A stretch of 64,000 nt of DNA from Sphaerosporella brunnea (GCA_008704415.1 VXIS01000067.1:1-64000), one strand, 5' to 3'. Positions 52,492 to 63,049 are shown, counted from the first letter of the stretch. The notes: generated from the letters alone by a model not told the origin. Translations and numbers: made by a program.

Positions 52492-53201
52492 CAGGGGTCC
52501 CAATAGTCCGTGCGCCCGCCAGTCCAAACGGGGTCCGACAGAGTGGGTCAGGTCGGGCCGACGGTTGGTGCAGCCTGATAGGTTCGGGCCGAGGTTCACA
52601 AAGCCTGGATATCTGATAGGTGCCGCCCGGGCCCGGTTATCCAGGGCAACGCTAAAAGCAGATCGTCGTCATGGTCGGGCTCTCCCGGCGGTTCACGAAA
52701 ATGTGCGGTGCCGATCGCAATCAAAAACCTTGTTGATCCCCCGCACTTTTGCCGTCGGCAGGATCCAATCATTGCACCACGGGTATGAGCCGGAGTTCGT
52801 AGCAGATTGCAAATCCTGACGTGATGCTCACAAATCTAAACGTCCTCTCAAGCCCGAGAATAGTTTTTGCACTCGATCAAAGCTCTGTTAGACGAGAGTG
52901 CGTTTGGAGTGCCGGATTGTTCCATCTTCAATTACGATGCTTGATTTGGAACCGCGGGCCGCGGAAATGGCAGTATAATTTCTTTATGTAGTCCTTTCCT
53001 GGTTGTTAGAGCAATGATTCCTCAGGTGCCTGGGGGGCCCTGTAGGCACCGGAATTTTTTTGCCCTGATCGGGCCCTGTAGGCACCTGGGTCTCGCTCGA
53101 TAAAGCCTGGTCCAAACGGGCCGGAATTTCAAAAGCCCGTTTCAAACAGTCCGGGTCAGGGGAGACTAAAAGCCGGACTGGCCGGACTATTGGGACCCCT
53201 G
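52492..53201 (-). mobile_element. Non-autonomous hAT element (CAGGGCTG family), 710 bp
   Basis: The ends CAGGGGTCCCAATAGTCC and GGACTATTGGGACCCCTG are inverted. Flanks GATGAACA (52,484-52,491) and GATGAACG (53,202-53,209) match at seven of eight positions. The block GGCAACGCTAAAAGCAGATC corresponds to the transposase-stop region of the 62.5-kb copy. Confidence 0.88.
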
Positions 53202-53385
53202 GATGAACGCGCCCCCCGAAACACCCGGACAATGAAGCGCTGCTCGCCGCGATCTGATGCCTGCAGCTGTTCTCCTCTAACAACGATCTTTACATCAGCA
53301 AGTTGCAGTCAGCAATGAATCGTGCGACTCTTAATTCCGGACTCGCCACCTAAAGCATTACCAAAACCTGTCCCAGAACTGCCAA

Positions 53386-53515
53386 TACCGTAAAACCTCG
53401 AGAGCAAGAGAATGGGCTACGTCACTGGCTAAGTCACTGCGCCATGTGGCAAAGTCACTAAGCCTACATGGCGCAGTGACTTAGCCCATTCTGTTGCTCC
53501 CAAGTTTTTACGGTA
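53386..53515. mobile_element. Palindromic mariner-type MITE, 130 bp
   Basis: The outer arms TACCGTAAAA and TTTTTACGGTA are inverted, and the arms continue with GAGCAAGAGAATGGGCT facing AGCCCATTCTGTTGCTC (one mismatch). An inner perfect 21-bp inverted pair begins at 53,427 and ends at 53,486 around an 18-bp loop. TA at both edges suits Tc1/mariner target duplication. It lies 11 bp before the next hAT element. Confidence 0.8.
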
Positions 53516-53526
53516 GCACTACTTGT

Positions 53527-54155
53527 CAGGGCCGCCAATAGTCCGGCCGGCCGCCAGGTCAAACGGCGCCCCAGGCAGTGGGCCAGGTCGGGCCGGTGAT
53601 GTGGCAAGGTCGACAGGTTCGGGCTAGCATAGGAAAAACCTGGATATCTGATAGGTGCCGGCCGGTACCCGGTATCCTAAATGAAGGTCGGGTCGGTCAT
53701 TATGCTGAACGCGGGCCCACTAAAAGTGCTAATCGTTCGGTGCTCGTTCCGCCGCAGCTAAAGCGTCGATCGCAATCAAAAGACTGCCTCAAATCCTGGG
53801 CGAGGGAACATCTGGTATATGGGGCGGGTTCTCAAATTCATCAGGTTGAGCGTATGCTGAGTGACTTGGAACAGCGGGCGGCGGAGATGGAGCGGTAGCT
53901 GGAGGTCCTTCAGGTTGTTGAATCTGTATCTCGCGTTCATGTTTCTTTCCTTGATGTATGTGTAAGCAAAAAACCACAGATGCCTGGCGGGCCCGCCGGG
54001 CGCCGGGTACTTCTGGGCCTGCCGGGTGGCCGTAGGCGCCTGGGTCTCGATCCAAAATGCGTGGTCCAAACGGGCCGTGATTTCAAACGCCAGTTTCAAT
54101 CAGTCCGGTTCAGGTCGCACTCAAACCCGGACTGGCCGGACTTTTGACAGCCCTG
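53527..54155 (-). mobile_element. Non-autonomous hAT element (CAGGGCTG family), 629 bp
   Basis: The ends CAGGGCCGCCAATAGTCC and GGACTTTTGACAGCCCTG are inverted. Identical 8-bp duplications CTACTTGT lie at 53,519-53,526 and 54,156-54,163. It is closest to the copies at 36.98 and 60.17 kb. Confidence 0.92.
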
Positions 54156-54163
54156 CTACTTGT

Positions 54164-55769
54164 CTGCAATGAGCGAACCTCTCTCGGGAGAGTTTCTAGT
54201 GGCCATGATACTTTCTGAGAAAAAGGATGCCCACACAGCGCCCAAACGCATCGGCAATACTGGCCAGAGGACAACGCTTAGTGGTAGCAGGGACCACCGT
54301 GTCCAGAGAAACAAAATCACCTTCTCATCTACGACGAAACCATCCGTGAGCCCGTTGCCAGGCTCTTCCCTCTGCTTTGTTAACATCTTTGGGGTGCTTG
54401 CTGAGGGTCACGGCCTAGTCGCGATATAGGTGGTGTCTCACTTGCCCGGATCAAGTGTCGGACCACTTGCCCAGTAGTGGTCGGCTGGCAGCTTGACCAT
54501 GACCACTGGGTCAGCCGACTCGGAAGAGTGCGCCTTTTGAAGATCACGCATATGATAGGACGGGTGTAATTCGGGACCATTCCCTCGCAACAGCAAAAAC
54601 AGAGTTTGTGAAATCATATATTCTCACGAACGCACTCCGGTGGACTCAAAAAGTGCTTACCGGCCGAGCGAGAGTATTGAGAGGCGTGGTTGATAACTCC
54701 AGGTAATCGTCCATCGTGGGATTGTGTGCGGGTCCTGTGGATACAACAGCAAGCCCCGTGTACGGCCAACATCGGTATTGTATATCGTCCGGCAAATACG
54801 CCGGATATCCACAGAACAATGCGACTGAACGTTTCTGCAACATTCCCCAGCGACAGTGTGCAGACCCATCGCTAGATGCGGGCCTAAGTGATGGTGATAG
54901 ACCCGGCTCACATCCGGCAGCTCTGTCGTTTCAGGAACGAGTGCTGTCCAGTGAAGCGGCGCGAAAAGTACCATGTCGTCCGTGTGCTGTCCACAACATG
55001 CGATGCAGCCGCAGCCGACCACGAAACGAACCGGACGCTTCCATCATCAAAACCTCATCATATATTGACCAAGCACTCGACCCAGGGCGACGCCGCAATT
55101 ACTCGGCGGTCAGGTTACACGAGACCTGAGGTATTGCAACTCGATCGAATCGTCATCAAATCGTCACTTACATCCTGAGGTTCCTGATTCACCTGACACT
55201 CTTGCAGCGTGCTATCGACGAGTATAGGCTGGCCTTGCACAATTAGGGACCAGCAGCGGCTGTTACAGAGACTAGCGCCGTTCGAGTGTTTCTGCCATCG
55301 CGGGGGTGTGTTTGCGATCAGACGGCGCTCTGTCGGCGTCCGGGTGCAACATGGTGGCTTTGCAGGTCCCCAGATCTACTCAATAAGTTACCGCGACGGG
55401 CGTTGGTCAAGTCTGCATATTGGCTGACGGATATTCAGCAAGCTCTCAACTACATTTCCGATATCGAAGCCGTGGTGGGCAAATCTGGTTATGTGCATAA
55501 CGCAGCCGCACTCCCAATGAACAGTGTTTCCCCCAGCACGAGCCATGCGGACGATGTTGTCCGTGCACAATGGCACTTGTTCAGGCCTCTAAGGCGGCAG
55601 TCCGTGCTCACCCACTGCCAACGCCTTTACCGGTAGAAAATGGGGCTGCCATGCACGCGCAATCGATGCAGGTTGCTTGCCCACCCGGAAATCAAGCGCC
55701 TGATCAGAGTCGCTGCTGTGTCGGCGACTGCAGGTCGTATCTGCGCCCGCCGCATCCGCGAGTTGACCA
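54164..55769. other. Long unassigned interval
   Basis: No domain was found in frames on either strand (54,657-55,022 -, 54,888-55,178 +, 55,286-55,636 +). Confidence 0.5.
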
Positions 55770-57639
55770 TGAGCGGTGGTAATAGGAAAGAGCGGCGGCT
55801 GGCATCCAATGTGCCATCATCTGGTGTATCGGGATTGTTCACCACTCCCACCCACATTACACTGTCGTCCCTACCCACCACACATGGGGTCGCCAACCCT
55901 AACTGCCCACCAACCACAATCCATCCCGCACCTCATTCGCTCGCAGACTTCAATCTCTCCCACACCTTCATCGACCCCACACCCTCCATGATGACGCTAG
56001 CCAAGCATTATGCTGAGTACGAGGTCCCGGCGCCTCGCACAACCGACGCGAAGACGCATATGGTTATAGCGAACTTCATATGCAACAAAGGTTGCTACAA
56101 GGCGTACCAACGACGGGACTGCCGAGAAGTGGTCGGCGGTATTCACCCCGGCATTCAACCACATCAAGATTTTAGACAGGTTCCCGCGCCATTAATAACA
56201 GGGTGTGGGCGCGGTCATAGAGCCCAACCACCTTGACAATTTCGGCACGTCCATGGTTGGGCTGGGGATGCTCAAAGTCCGGACCCACGGAATTCCGGAC
56301 GTGCCCCATCACTGGTCAACCTGGCGGTGCTGCTCGACCTCCCTCTAGCGCAGCAGCATCAGCAACCATGGCAGCAGCCGCAGGACGCATAGCGGCATCA
56401 TTCCGCGTTGTTTGGCGCGTTGGTTGGGGTTCGTTCGAGAAAGCTGTGCATCCTATGGTATTACTACTGACAACAGATCAAGCAGGGTAGTTGTTTTGAT
56501 GCGAGTAAGAGGACGGGTTGACGTTGGTAGGATGGTTGGTTAAAAACCCCGTCCTTCATATGATCTTACTGACAGCCTAGAGGGGAGGGTTGAACCAACA
56601 TGGAAGGGTAGCGGCGAGGGGTGGGGAGCGGGGACGGTGGACTAACGAGGACGGGAAGCGGGGAAGGAAGGGAGGGGACAGGAGGAGCGGGGGCTCACTG
56701 GGATGCCCAACAGCGCGACCAGGAGGGCCACCAGAAGAGGAACGAGGACCAGCTGCAGGCGCTGCCTGGCCAAATTAACGACGTGCTGGACGAGAAGCTG
56801 TAGGCCGTCCTCGCCGAACGTCATGAAAACGCTGACCCTGCCCCGCCGTCGCCGCGCGCCGAGTCGCACTCCGCCTCGCCCACACCGGCCACAACGGGAC
56901 TGCCGAGGAGTGGGCGGCGGTACTCACCTCGGCCTTCAACCCGGTCAAGATTTTCGACAGGTTCCCGCGCCTTTCTAAGCAGGATGTGGACGTGGTCATC
57001 AAGACCAACCATTATTACGCGTTCGGCACGTCCATGGTTTCGCTCGAGATGTCCTGCGTCTGGAAACACGGAATTCTGGACGTGCCCCCATCACCGCTCA
57101 ACCTGGCGGCGCTGCTCGACGTCCCTTTAGCGCAGCAGCAGCAGCAGGACCAGAACTGGGCTGCCCAACAGCAGTGGCAGCGGCCAGAAGGGTCGCCAGA
57201 AGAGAGCCGAGGACCAGCTGCAGGCGCTGCCTGGCCAGATTAATGACGTGTTCGACGCGAAGCTCGAGGCCGTTCGGGCCGAACGTCCAGAAAACCCTGA
57301 CCCCTCTCCACTCTCCCCGCCGTGCCACGGCCTCCCCGCGCGTCGAGTCGCCATCCCCCTCGCCAGTCATGTCACCCTCTCCCTTGCCCGTCGTGTCGCA
57401 CTCCCCGCGCGCCCAGTCGCTCCTCCCCCCCCCCACGCTATGAATCTCTCCTTCGCCGCGCCTGTCGTCGCCCGCCCCCGCCGTTGAGCCCTCCCGCAAG
57501 CGGCATGCGATGGTCGAGTTGGAGCTCAACAAGGCCCGCCATGACGACCCGGACTCGCCGGACACTCTTGCTGCACGTCGAAAGCAGATCAAATACGGGA
57601 AGCAATATTCCGGCGATTTTGTATGGGGCCCCGTTTAAA
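55770..57639 (+). pseudogene. Hypothetical gene with duplicated modules and frameshifts
   Basis: The start region reads MSGGNRKERRLASNVPSSGV and Thr/Pro-rich sequence. Module A1 (about 56,105-56,375) is a decayed version of A2 (56,885-57,180: GTAEEWAAVLTSAFNPVKIF, DRFPRLSKQDVDVVIKTNHY, FGTSMVSLEMSCVWKHGILD). Module B1 (56,700-56,890: EDQLQALPGQINDVLDEKL) matches B2 (57,190-57,300: EDQLQALPGQINDVFDAKLE). A Ser/Pro linker follows, with a C run at 57,426-57,437. The C-terminus is RKRHAMVELELNKARHDDPD, KQIKYGKQYSGDFVWGPV, with a stop at 57,637-57,639. The A-B-A-B order implies a tandem duplication. The family is not recognised. Confidence 0.45.
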
Positions 57640-58400
57640 AAGTGAATTGTCAACGGCCTTTGCACACTCTGCCAGCTTGTCACGCTTTGTTTTTTTCAAT
57701 TTCTCAGCAGAAAAGAAAATTCAAGGTACTTATTTAGGGTTTTCACAATATTGATGCGCATCACAAAAAGCCCGTGCATTGTCTTAATACCAAAAGCCGA
57801 GAAAGGACACGCAGAAAACCCAGAAAACGCAAGTCCCATCAGCTATGACACACCTCCACCGCTGTAAAATCAAAGGCCATGCCTGCGCTTTTCTACCGTC
57901 ATCGTCACCAAACCTCCTCTCCATCCGCTGTCGCTTCGCACTGGTCCTATCAAAGCTCCCCGGCCTCTTGTCGCCCAGCTGCAGCGCCTGGCCCGGTTGT
58001 CCTGGCGCAGCTGCGGAGCGTCGGAGATGGCCCTAATGGCGTGGGTTAGAGCGGCATAGTTAACACAACGACGACGACAACAACAACAACAAGTATGCAT
58101 ACACAGCCACAAGCCCGCCCGATACCGAAGCACTCATCCAGCAAGTCATCCAGGAAGAGTGCAATGGTGATTGCAAACTTCTGGAGGCTGCTGATAAATT
58201 GAGCCACCATGAGAGCGCATTTGCAAGGTACAACAGTCTGCATTCGCAAATGGGTTTGCCATGGTGGAGAAACCGTGGGATAATAAGCCCGGGAAACATA
58301 TGATGCTTTGGACTGGCGGCTAATGGGATGTTTTTTTTAAAAAAAGATAAATAAGAAATCATGCACTCTAATACGTAATCGACACGCCAGGAACTCCACT
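57640..58400. other. Mostly unassigned, with microsatellite and a coding trace
   Basis: An ACG/ACA triplet microsatellite runs 58,063-58,092. Just after it a plus-strand frame reads DTEALIQQVIQEECNGDCKL, LEAADKLSHHESAFARYNSL and HSQMGLPWWRNRGIISPG, which looks coding but has no recognised relative. Confidence 0.4.
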
Positions 58401-58830
58401 CTCTTCAGAAAATATTTGCGGCTCCGGACTTCTCCCCCTCAGCTTCCTCCTGCAAAGTGGACTGCTCGTGAGGAAGCACTAAGACGAATGCATAAGAGAT
58501 CGACCACACAGATTCCCATTTCCTGTGAGCTTGCTGCGATTGAAGCCCGAAAGAAAAAGAAGAGAGTGCTGTAGAATGCCGAGAACCCGTCCGAGCTCCC
58601 GTCTACTGCTCCTGCGCGGTTGCAGTATTGGCGCGGGCAGAGGCCAAAGAAAGCACGTATTATTGACCTCACAGACGGGGGTTTGGCACATCAGGTTTAC
58701 TTTATCAGTGCAGATAGCGGAGTATCCGAACACTCAGGAGACTCAGCATTTGGAGGCAGCCTTGGAGGAAACTCGCGTGGCTGGCAAATTGCCGCCGCCG
58801 GGCGCATCTGAGGACAATCCAATTGATTTG
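58401..58830 (+). pseudogene. Basic hypothetical coding relic
   Basis: One frame stays open from about 58,395: RTSPPQLPPAKWTAREEALR, ISCELAAIEARKKKKRVL, one stop, then PARLQYWRGQRPKKARIIDL and TDGGLAHQVYFISADSG. It is Lys/Arg-rich with no domain recognised. It precedes the copia Gag relic and could be unrelated host sequence. Confidence 0.35.
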
Positions 58831-59025
58831 TGAGCGCTGCATACTCAGGAGATGTTGAAATTTGGTGGAGTCGTCGTGCGTCGGGTTGGTCCATTGTTCA
58901 TTGAAAGTGTAGCTAGTTCTGTGGTCGCGCTGGTTGCGGTTGCAGGGAGCGTCCTCTTTCCCTCTGTTTCTTACCACAACCACCCCCTATAATTTTCATC
59001 AGGTTATGAGCCCGGTCGCCGAATA

Positions 59026-60005
59026 GTGACTTTCATTCCCTCTGTTTTCCGAAAGCAATACAACAATCAATCAAGCCTCCCTCCCATCGAGATGTCGAAG
59101 TTGGATTTGCGCAACATCATCAGGTTGGAAGACGACAAATTCGCTCAGTGGAAAGCGCCGACCAAGAACATCCTCATCAAAGAAGGCGAGTCGGCCATTG
59201 TCTGCCGCAGATCCAAGCGACCCATCATACCCACTGCTTGCAAGACATCAGAGACAGCAGGGCCGCAACTGGAGCATTCTGACAATGCCGGTGTTCATCA
59301 GGCGCTGGAAGCACGCAATAACTTGGATACCGCTGCAGAGAGTGCAAGCGCCACCATTCAACTGACTCTCGGACCCAAAGCTTTGCAGCGCGTCGCCCAT
59401 GTTGACCATTCCGAGCCTCAGCGGCGCTGGGAGGAGCTTACAAAGATGTACGGGACAACGCGATTTTCGGGGCTTTATCATGCGTTCAGGAGTTTGATCG
59501 GTTGTGAATTGGGTGAACGCACCTGCTCTGAATAAGTTCATGAATTGAAGATGATAGCTCGAGAACTAGCGGATTCCAACCGCGCGATATACGACGATTT
59601 CCGGATTGCAATCTTGGTATCAAGATTGCCCTCCTTCTACGAAGCCTTCATCGTTTGATTCTTCAAAGGTCTACGCATGAAACACTCCAAGGATCTCGGG
59701 CCTGACGGTTTGACGATGGTGACTCATACACTCCTTGACGAGCAAAAGCCAATGGATCTTGATAACGTTGCAACCGGCAGTGGCAGCAGTGCTTTCAGCG
59801 CAGGCCGACAGAGTATTACCTGCGCCCACTGGAAAAAGGGGGTCAAGGTGTAGAGAAGTGCTGGGAAAAACACCCGGCGCTTCGCCCAAGGAAGTTTGCA
59901 AAGAAGAAGAACTCAAAAGCGAAAGACGAGTCTCAAGAAGGAGATGCGGAATCTTCGGGCAGCAATGCAGCCCTGGCGCACTGCCGCTTTTATGCCACGG
60001 AGTAA
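59026..60005 (+). pseudogene. Ty1/copia Gag relic
   Basis: The frame (ATG at 59,092 within it) reads SKLDLRNIIRLEDDKFAQWK, like the start of copia Gag, where a Leu/Phe-rich strand precedes a conserved Trp. It continues through IQLTLGPKALQRVAHVDHSE, QRRWEELTKMYGT (conserved Trp and Leu of the Gag core) and ARELADSNRAIYDDFRIAIL. After a 1-base change in an A/G run near 59,838 comes CAHWKKGGQGVEKCWEKHP, a degraded CCHC zinc knuckle. In-frame stops lie at 59,533 and about 59,656. No protease, integrase, reverse transcriptase or LTR follows. Confidence 0.65.
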
Positions 60006-60168
60006 TGGTGGTGTGGGAGCCAGTGCGGTTCTATGCCCGGTCCGCTCTGCCTCCACCGGGGAACGTGCGCCCCGCAAACGTCGCAGCGAAGGTGAGCTCG
60101 GCGAACGAGGGACAGAGCAGAGGATCCGCTCAAAAGACAGGTATTTGGGCCTGGTACTGTGTCTGGTG
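60006..60168. other. Short interval without recognised feature
   Basis: It lies between the Gag relic and a hAT MITE; the sequence is of mixed composition. Confidence 0.6.
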
Positions 60169-60778
60169 CAGGGCGGTCAATAGTCCATATCTGATAGGTG
60201 CCGGACGGTGCCAGGTATCCCGAATTACGGTCGGGTCCGTCATTCTGCCGGACGCTGGGCCACGAAAAGCGCTAATCGTTTAGTGCTCGTTCCGCCGCAG
60301 CTCAAGTGTCGATTGCAATCAAAAGACTGGTCGAACACCGGCAGAATCCGCGCCAAAAACTACAGCTCGAAGGAGAGGCGGAGTAAAACGGAGCGGAAGT
60401 GCTGACGTTTTGCTGACAAATCACGCCCTTTAACCCAGGAAATTCAGGTCGGAAGAGAGGCGGAAGAATACCGATCCAAACTGCTGATGTTTTGCTTGGA
60501 ACAAAGGGCGGCGGAGATTGATGGGTAGGGACTTCACGTTGGATCTGTATCTCGCTTTCGTTTTCATTTTCTTCATGTCAGTGCAAGCAAAGATAGTACC
60601 GATGCCTGGCGCGCCCGCCGGACGCCGGGCGTTCACCGGGCCTGATGAGCACCTTCAGTCACCTGGGTACCGTGCAAAATTGCCTGGTCCAAACGGGCCG
60701 TAACTTTCAAAGCCCGTTTGAATCAAACGGGTTCAGCCCTCCTTCAAAGCCGGAGTGCCTGGACTTTTGACAGCTTTG
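60169..60778 (-). mobile_element. Non-autonomous hAT element (CAGGGCTG family), 610 bp
   Basis: It begins CAGGGCGGTCAATAGTCC and ends GGACTTTTGACAGCTTTG, a right end with two changes. Internal blocks match the 53.5-kb copy. The flanking octamers do not match. Its right edge is 57 bp upstream of the TATA box of the F-box/ankyrin gene. Confidence 0.85.
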
Positions 60779-60834
60779 CCCACCGTGGTTCCGTTTCATC
60801 GGCATTTGAACCCAGTTTGGGTCTATGTAGGGAT

Positions 60835-60842
60835 GTATATAG
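60835..60842 (+). promoter_or_regulatory. TATA box of the F-box/ankyrin gene
   Basis: GTATATAG is followed by a pyrimidine-rich leader (CTCGCTCCCTCCTAATC, CCTTCACCTCACCTTCCC at 60,893-60,940), a common arrangement in fungal promoters. Confidence 0.5.
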
Positions 60843-61016
60843 GTAGAGTGCCGCTTAGTGCAGCTGGGTAGATAGACCTCGGGTCCTCGAGCCTCGCTCC
60901 CTCCTAATCAACTAACCTTCACCTCACCTTCCCGAACACCTCTCCACAATCTACATCTTGATACTTTCATCGTTCTTTCACTGCCGATTACCATTCATCC
61001 AACTCACCATTTAAGA

Positions 61017-61077
61017 GTAAAAATCCCCTGCTTGGCGCCTGAATTTTTGTCCGAGTATTTGTACTGATCGCTTCTAG
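61017..61077 (+). other. Possible 5' UTR intron, 61 nt
   Basis: Donor GTAAAA, branch-like GTACTGATC 12-15 bases before the acceptor CTTCTAG. It lies between the TATA box and the ATG, and its length suits this genome. No coding evidence tests it. Confidence 0.3.
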
Positions 61078-61150
61078 GTACACACTGTCGTCTGAAATAT
61101 ATAACCCACCAACGATCCTGCGTTCTCGAACTTTGCACCCATCGACCACC

Positions 61151-62185
61151 ATGTTGCCAACGACCGCATTCCAACGCTTACCACCCGAGCTTTGGCTCGA
61201 CATTGGCGACCTGCTCCCCTTGAACGACCTCTGCAGCCTGTCCCGAACCTGCCGATCATTCAACATAACATTCACACCGCCGCTTTTCCGGCGTGCCAGA
61301 GACTCCCTGGGTGCCTGTTTGAAGCGCGTAATGAACAACAACAACCACATCCGCTTGCTGCGGTACCTCCTGGACGAGGGGCTACCCGTGGAATGTACAA
61401 TCGGCCTTAGTACGGTACTGCCTGATGGACAAGGAGAGATGTTGACACTGTTGCACCTGGCAGCGTGGAGCGGTAGCGACGCGCTGGTCGAGCTCCTCAT
61501 TCGGCGTGGTGCAAACATCTCGGCCCCCGTGGAGATTGGCATGCCGTTGGTCACGCCAGTCGTTGTCAACCACCCCTATATTATCATGCATCGCAAGTGG
61601 ACTCCACTGTACTGTGCAGCGGACCAACTGCACCTGGCTGTGATCAAGATACTGATTCAGAACGGAGCCGATGACTCCGACTCAGACCATGATGGATTGA
61701 CCGTACTGCATTATTCGGCGATGTACGGGGATTCGGAAGTCGCCGGACTGCTTTTGGAGAACGGTGCCGACGTCTCGTCCATGGACCCGGCCTCATTGAC
61801 CCCGCTGCACTATGCGGTCATGTTTGGGCATCTGAAGACAGCGCTGATGCTCATTGAAAAAGGCGCAAACGTGAGGACCAGCGATGAGCGGGGAACGACC
61901 GCACTGCACGATGCAGTCGGCATCCAGAATCAAGAGATGGCGCGACTGCTCATCGACAACGGAGCCGACGTCCGGGCGGCATGCCGCGCAGGAGAGACCC
62001 CACTGCATGTTGCCGCAAGGTGCGGGAATGGAGAGATCGCCAGGCTGCTTATCGAGAGCGGCGCAGAGGTCTCGGCCACAAACATGGCGGGATTGACCCC
62101 GCTACATCGTGCGACGACGGCAGGGCATGATGACGTAGTGCTGCTGCTCATCGAGAACGGCGCCGACGTGACACGGATGGCATGA
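61151..62185 (+). CDS. F-box protein with seven ankyrin repeats
   Basis: This is a single uninterrupted exon of 344 residues. The ATG at 61,151 sits in CACCATG and precedes the F-box directly; a longer reading would need a non-ATG start. Residues ~8-45 are an F-box (FQRLPPELWLDIGDLLPL, SRTCRSFN), the part of such proteins that binds Skp1 in SCF ubiquitin ligases. Seven ankyrin repeats follow from ~97 to the end, for example LTPLHYAVMFGHLKTALMLI and ETPLHVAARCGNGEIARLLI. They are expected to bind a substrate, though none is known. The protein ends in the seventh repeat without a cap. A TATA box and pyrimidine-rich leader lie upstream, and a hAT MITE ends 57 bp before the TATA box. F-box/ankyrin genes are often expanded in fungi. 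Confidence 0.9.
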   Translation: MLPTTAFQRLPPELWLDIGDLLPLNDLCSLSRTCRSFNITFTPPLFRRARDSLGACLKRVMNNNNHIRLLRYLLDEGLPVECTIGLSTVLPDGQGEMLTLLHLAAWSGSDALVELLIRRGANISAPVEIGMPLVTPVVVNHPYIIMHRKWTPLYCAADQLHLAVIKILIQNGADDSDSDHDGLTVLHYSAMYGDSEVAGLLLENGADVSSMDPASLTPLHYAVMFGHLKTALMLIEKGANVRTSDERGTTALHDAVGIQNQEMARLLIDNGADVRAACRAGETPLHVAARCGNGEIARLLIESGAEVSATNMAGLTPLHRATTAGHDDVVLLLIENGADVTRMA

Positions 62186-62475
62186 TCGGGGGATGGGCGA
62201 CTAGCGTGTTGAAGTCCGGTAGCTTTATGTAACGTAACGTAAACTTACCGTATCGTGGTCGACTTTATAGTATCGTGGCGAGGTTTTGTGGCGGGTATAT
62301 GTGTGAAGAGCGGCCGTGGCCCGTGCTCTGGAGCGCACAAGGGGGCCGCCCGGGCGGTGCATATAGTGCAGAATATCTTATATATTATCTAAATACGCGG
62401 TCAAACCTCCAGGATTTGTTCAATTCCATCCTCCCGCAAGTTCTCTAAAATTCCCGAGCATTGTGGGCAATAAAC
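62186..62475. other. 3' flank of the F-box/ankyrin gene
   Basis: AT-rich words (AATATCTTATATATTATC at 62,373) could serve 3' end formation. No other gene is seen. Confidence 0.5.
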
Positions 62476-62709
62476 CAGTGCGGTCAATAGTCCGCCCGGC
62501 TGGCAGGTCAAACGGGGCCCCAGGGAGTGGGCCAGGTCGTGCCGGTGATGCTACAAGGTCGACAGGTTCGGGCCGGCATTGGGACAACCTAGATATCTGA
62601 TAGGTGCCGGCCGGTGCTCGGTATGCCGAATTGAGGTCGGGTCGGTCATTGTGCCGAACGCGGGGCCACTAAAAGCGCTCATCTGTCAGTACTCGTTCCG
62701 CCTCAGCTG
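62476..62709 (-). mobile_element. Terminal 234 bp of hAT element (CAGGGCTG family)
   Basis: CAGTGCGGTCAATAGTCCGC starts a stretch that matches the transposase-side ends of the MITEs at 53,527 and 60,169 (GTGGGCCAGGTCG, GATATCTGATAGGTGCCGG, CTCGTTCCGCC). Instead of the MITE middle, transposase coding sequence continues, so this is the end of a once-autonomous relative. Confidence 0.85.
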
Positions 62710-62881
62710 AATCCTCCTCAACTGCCCATTGGCCCTCGTCCACCCAGTCTGCCACTTCGTCTTCCCGCTCACATTCTTCTACATCTGGCTGTCCGATCCA
62801 ATTCTTCACTAGCAGAAGCATGTTCGCGGTGCTGTCCCCCAGTCTGTTTCGCTTTTTGGTAATAATATCACCTGTTCATAG
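62669..62881 (-). pseudogene. hAT transposase C-terminus
   Basis: The minus strand reads GDIITKKRNRLGDSTANMLL, LVKNWIGQPDVEECERE, DWVDEGQWAVEEDSAEAERV, LTDERF and a TAG at 62,671-62,669. TKKRNRL and the following Leu-rich helix are the last part of the hAT dimerization domain. The stop and last ~13 codons lie inside the sequence shared with the MITEs. Upstream of 62,881 the similarity ends. Confidence 0.75.
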
Positions 62882-63049
62882 GCCGCTGGTGGTCAACCAT
62901 CACACGGTCAACAAAGGGAATTCAGCGGAATACCTGCGCAAAAGAATAGCCTTTCAGCTGGTACACTACTGGCTGCAGTGTTCCAAATAGCCGGCTCAAC
63001 AAACCCGGCTGTGCGCGCGCGCTGCCAAAAGGCAACAGCACCATTCTAT
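62882..63049. other. Unassigned interval
   Basis: No feature recognised between the hAT relic and the next frame. Confidence 0.55.

Noticed and set aside
61133..61150. Extending the F-box/ankyrin protein six codons upstream
   Set aside because: That start would be TTG. The ATG at 61,151 has a good context and directly precedes the F-box.
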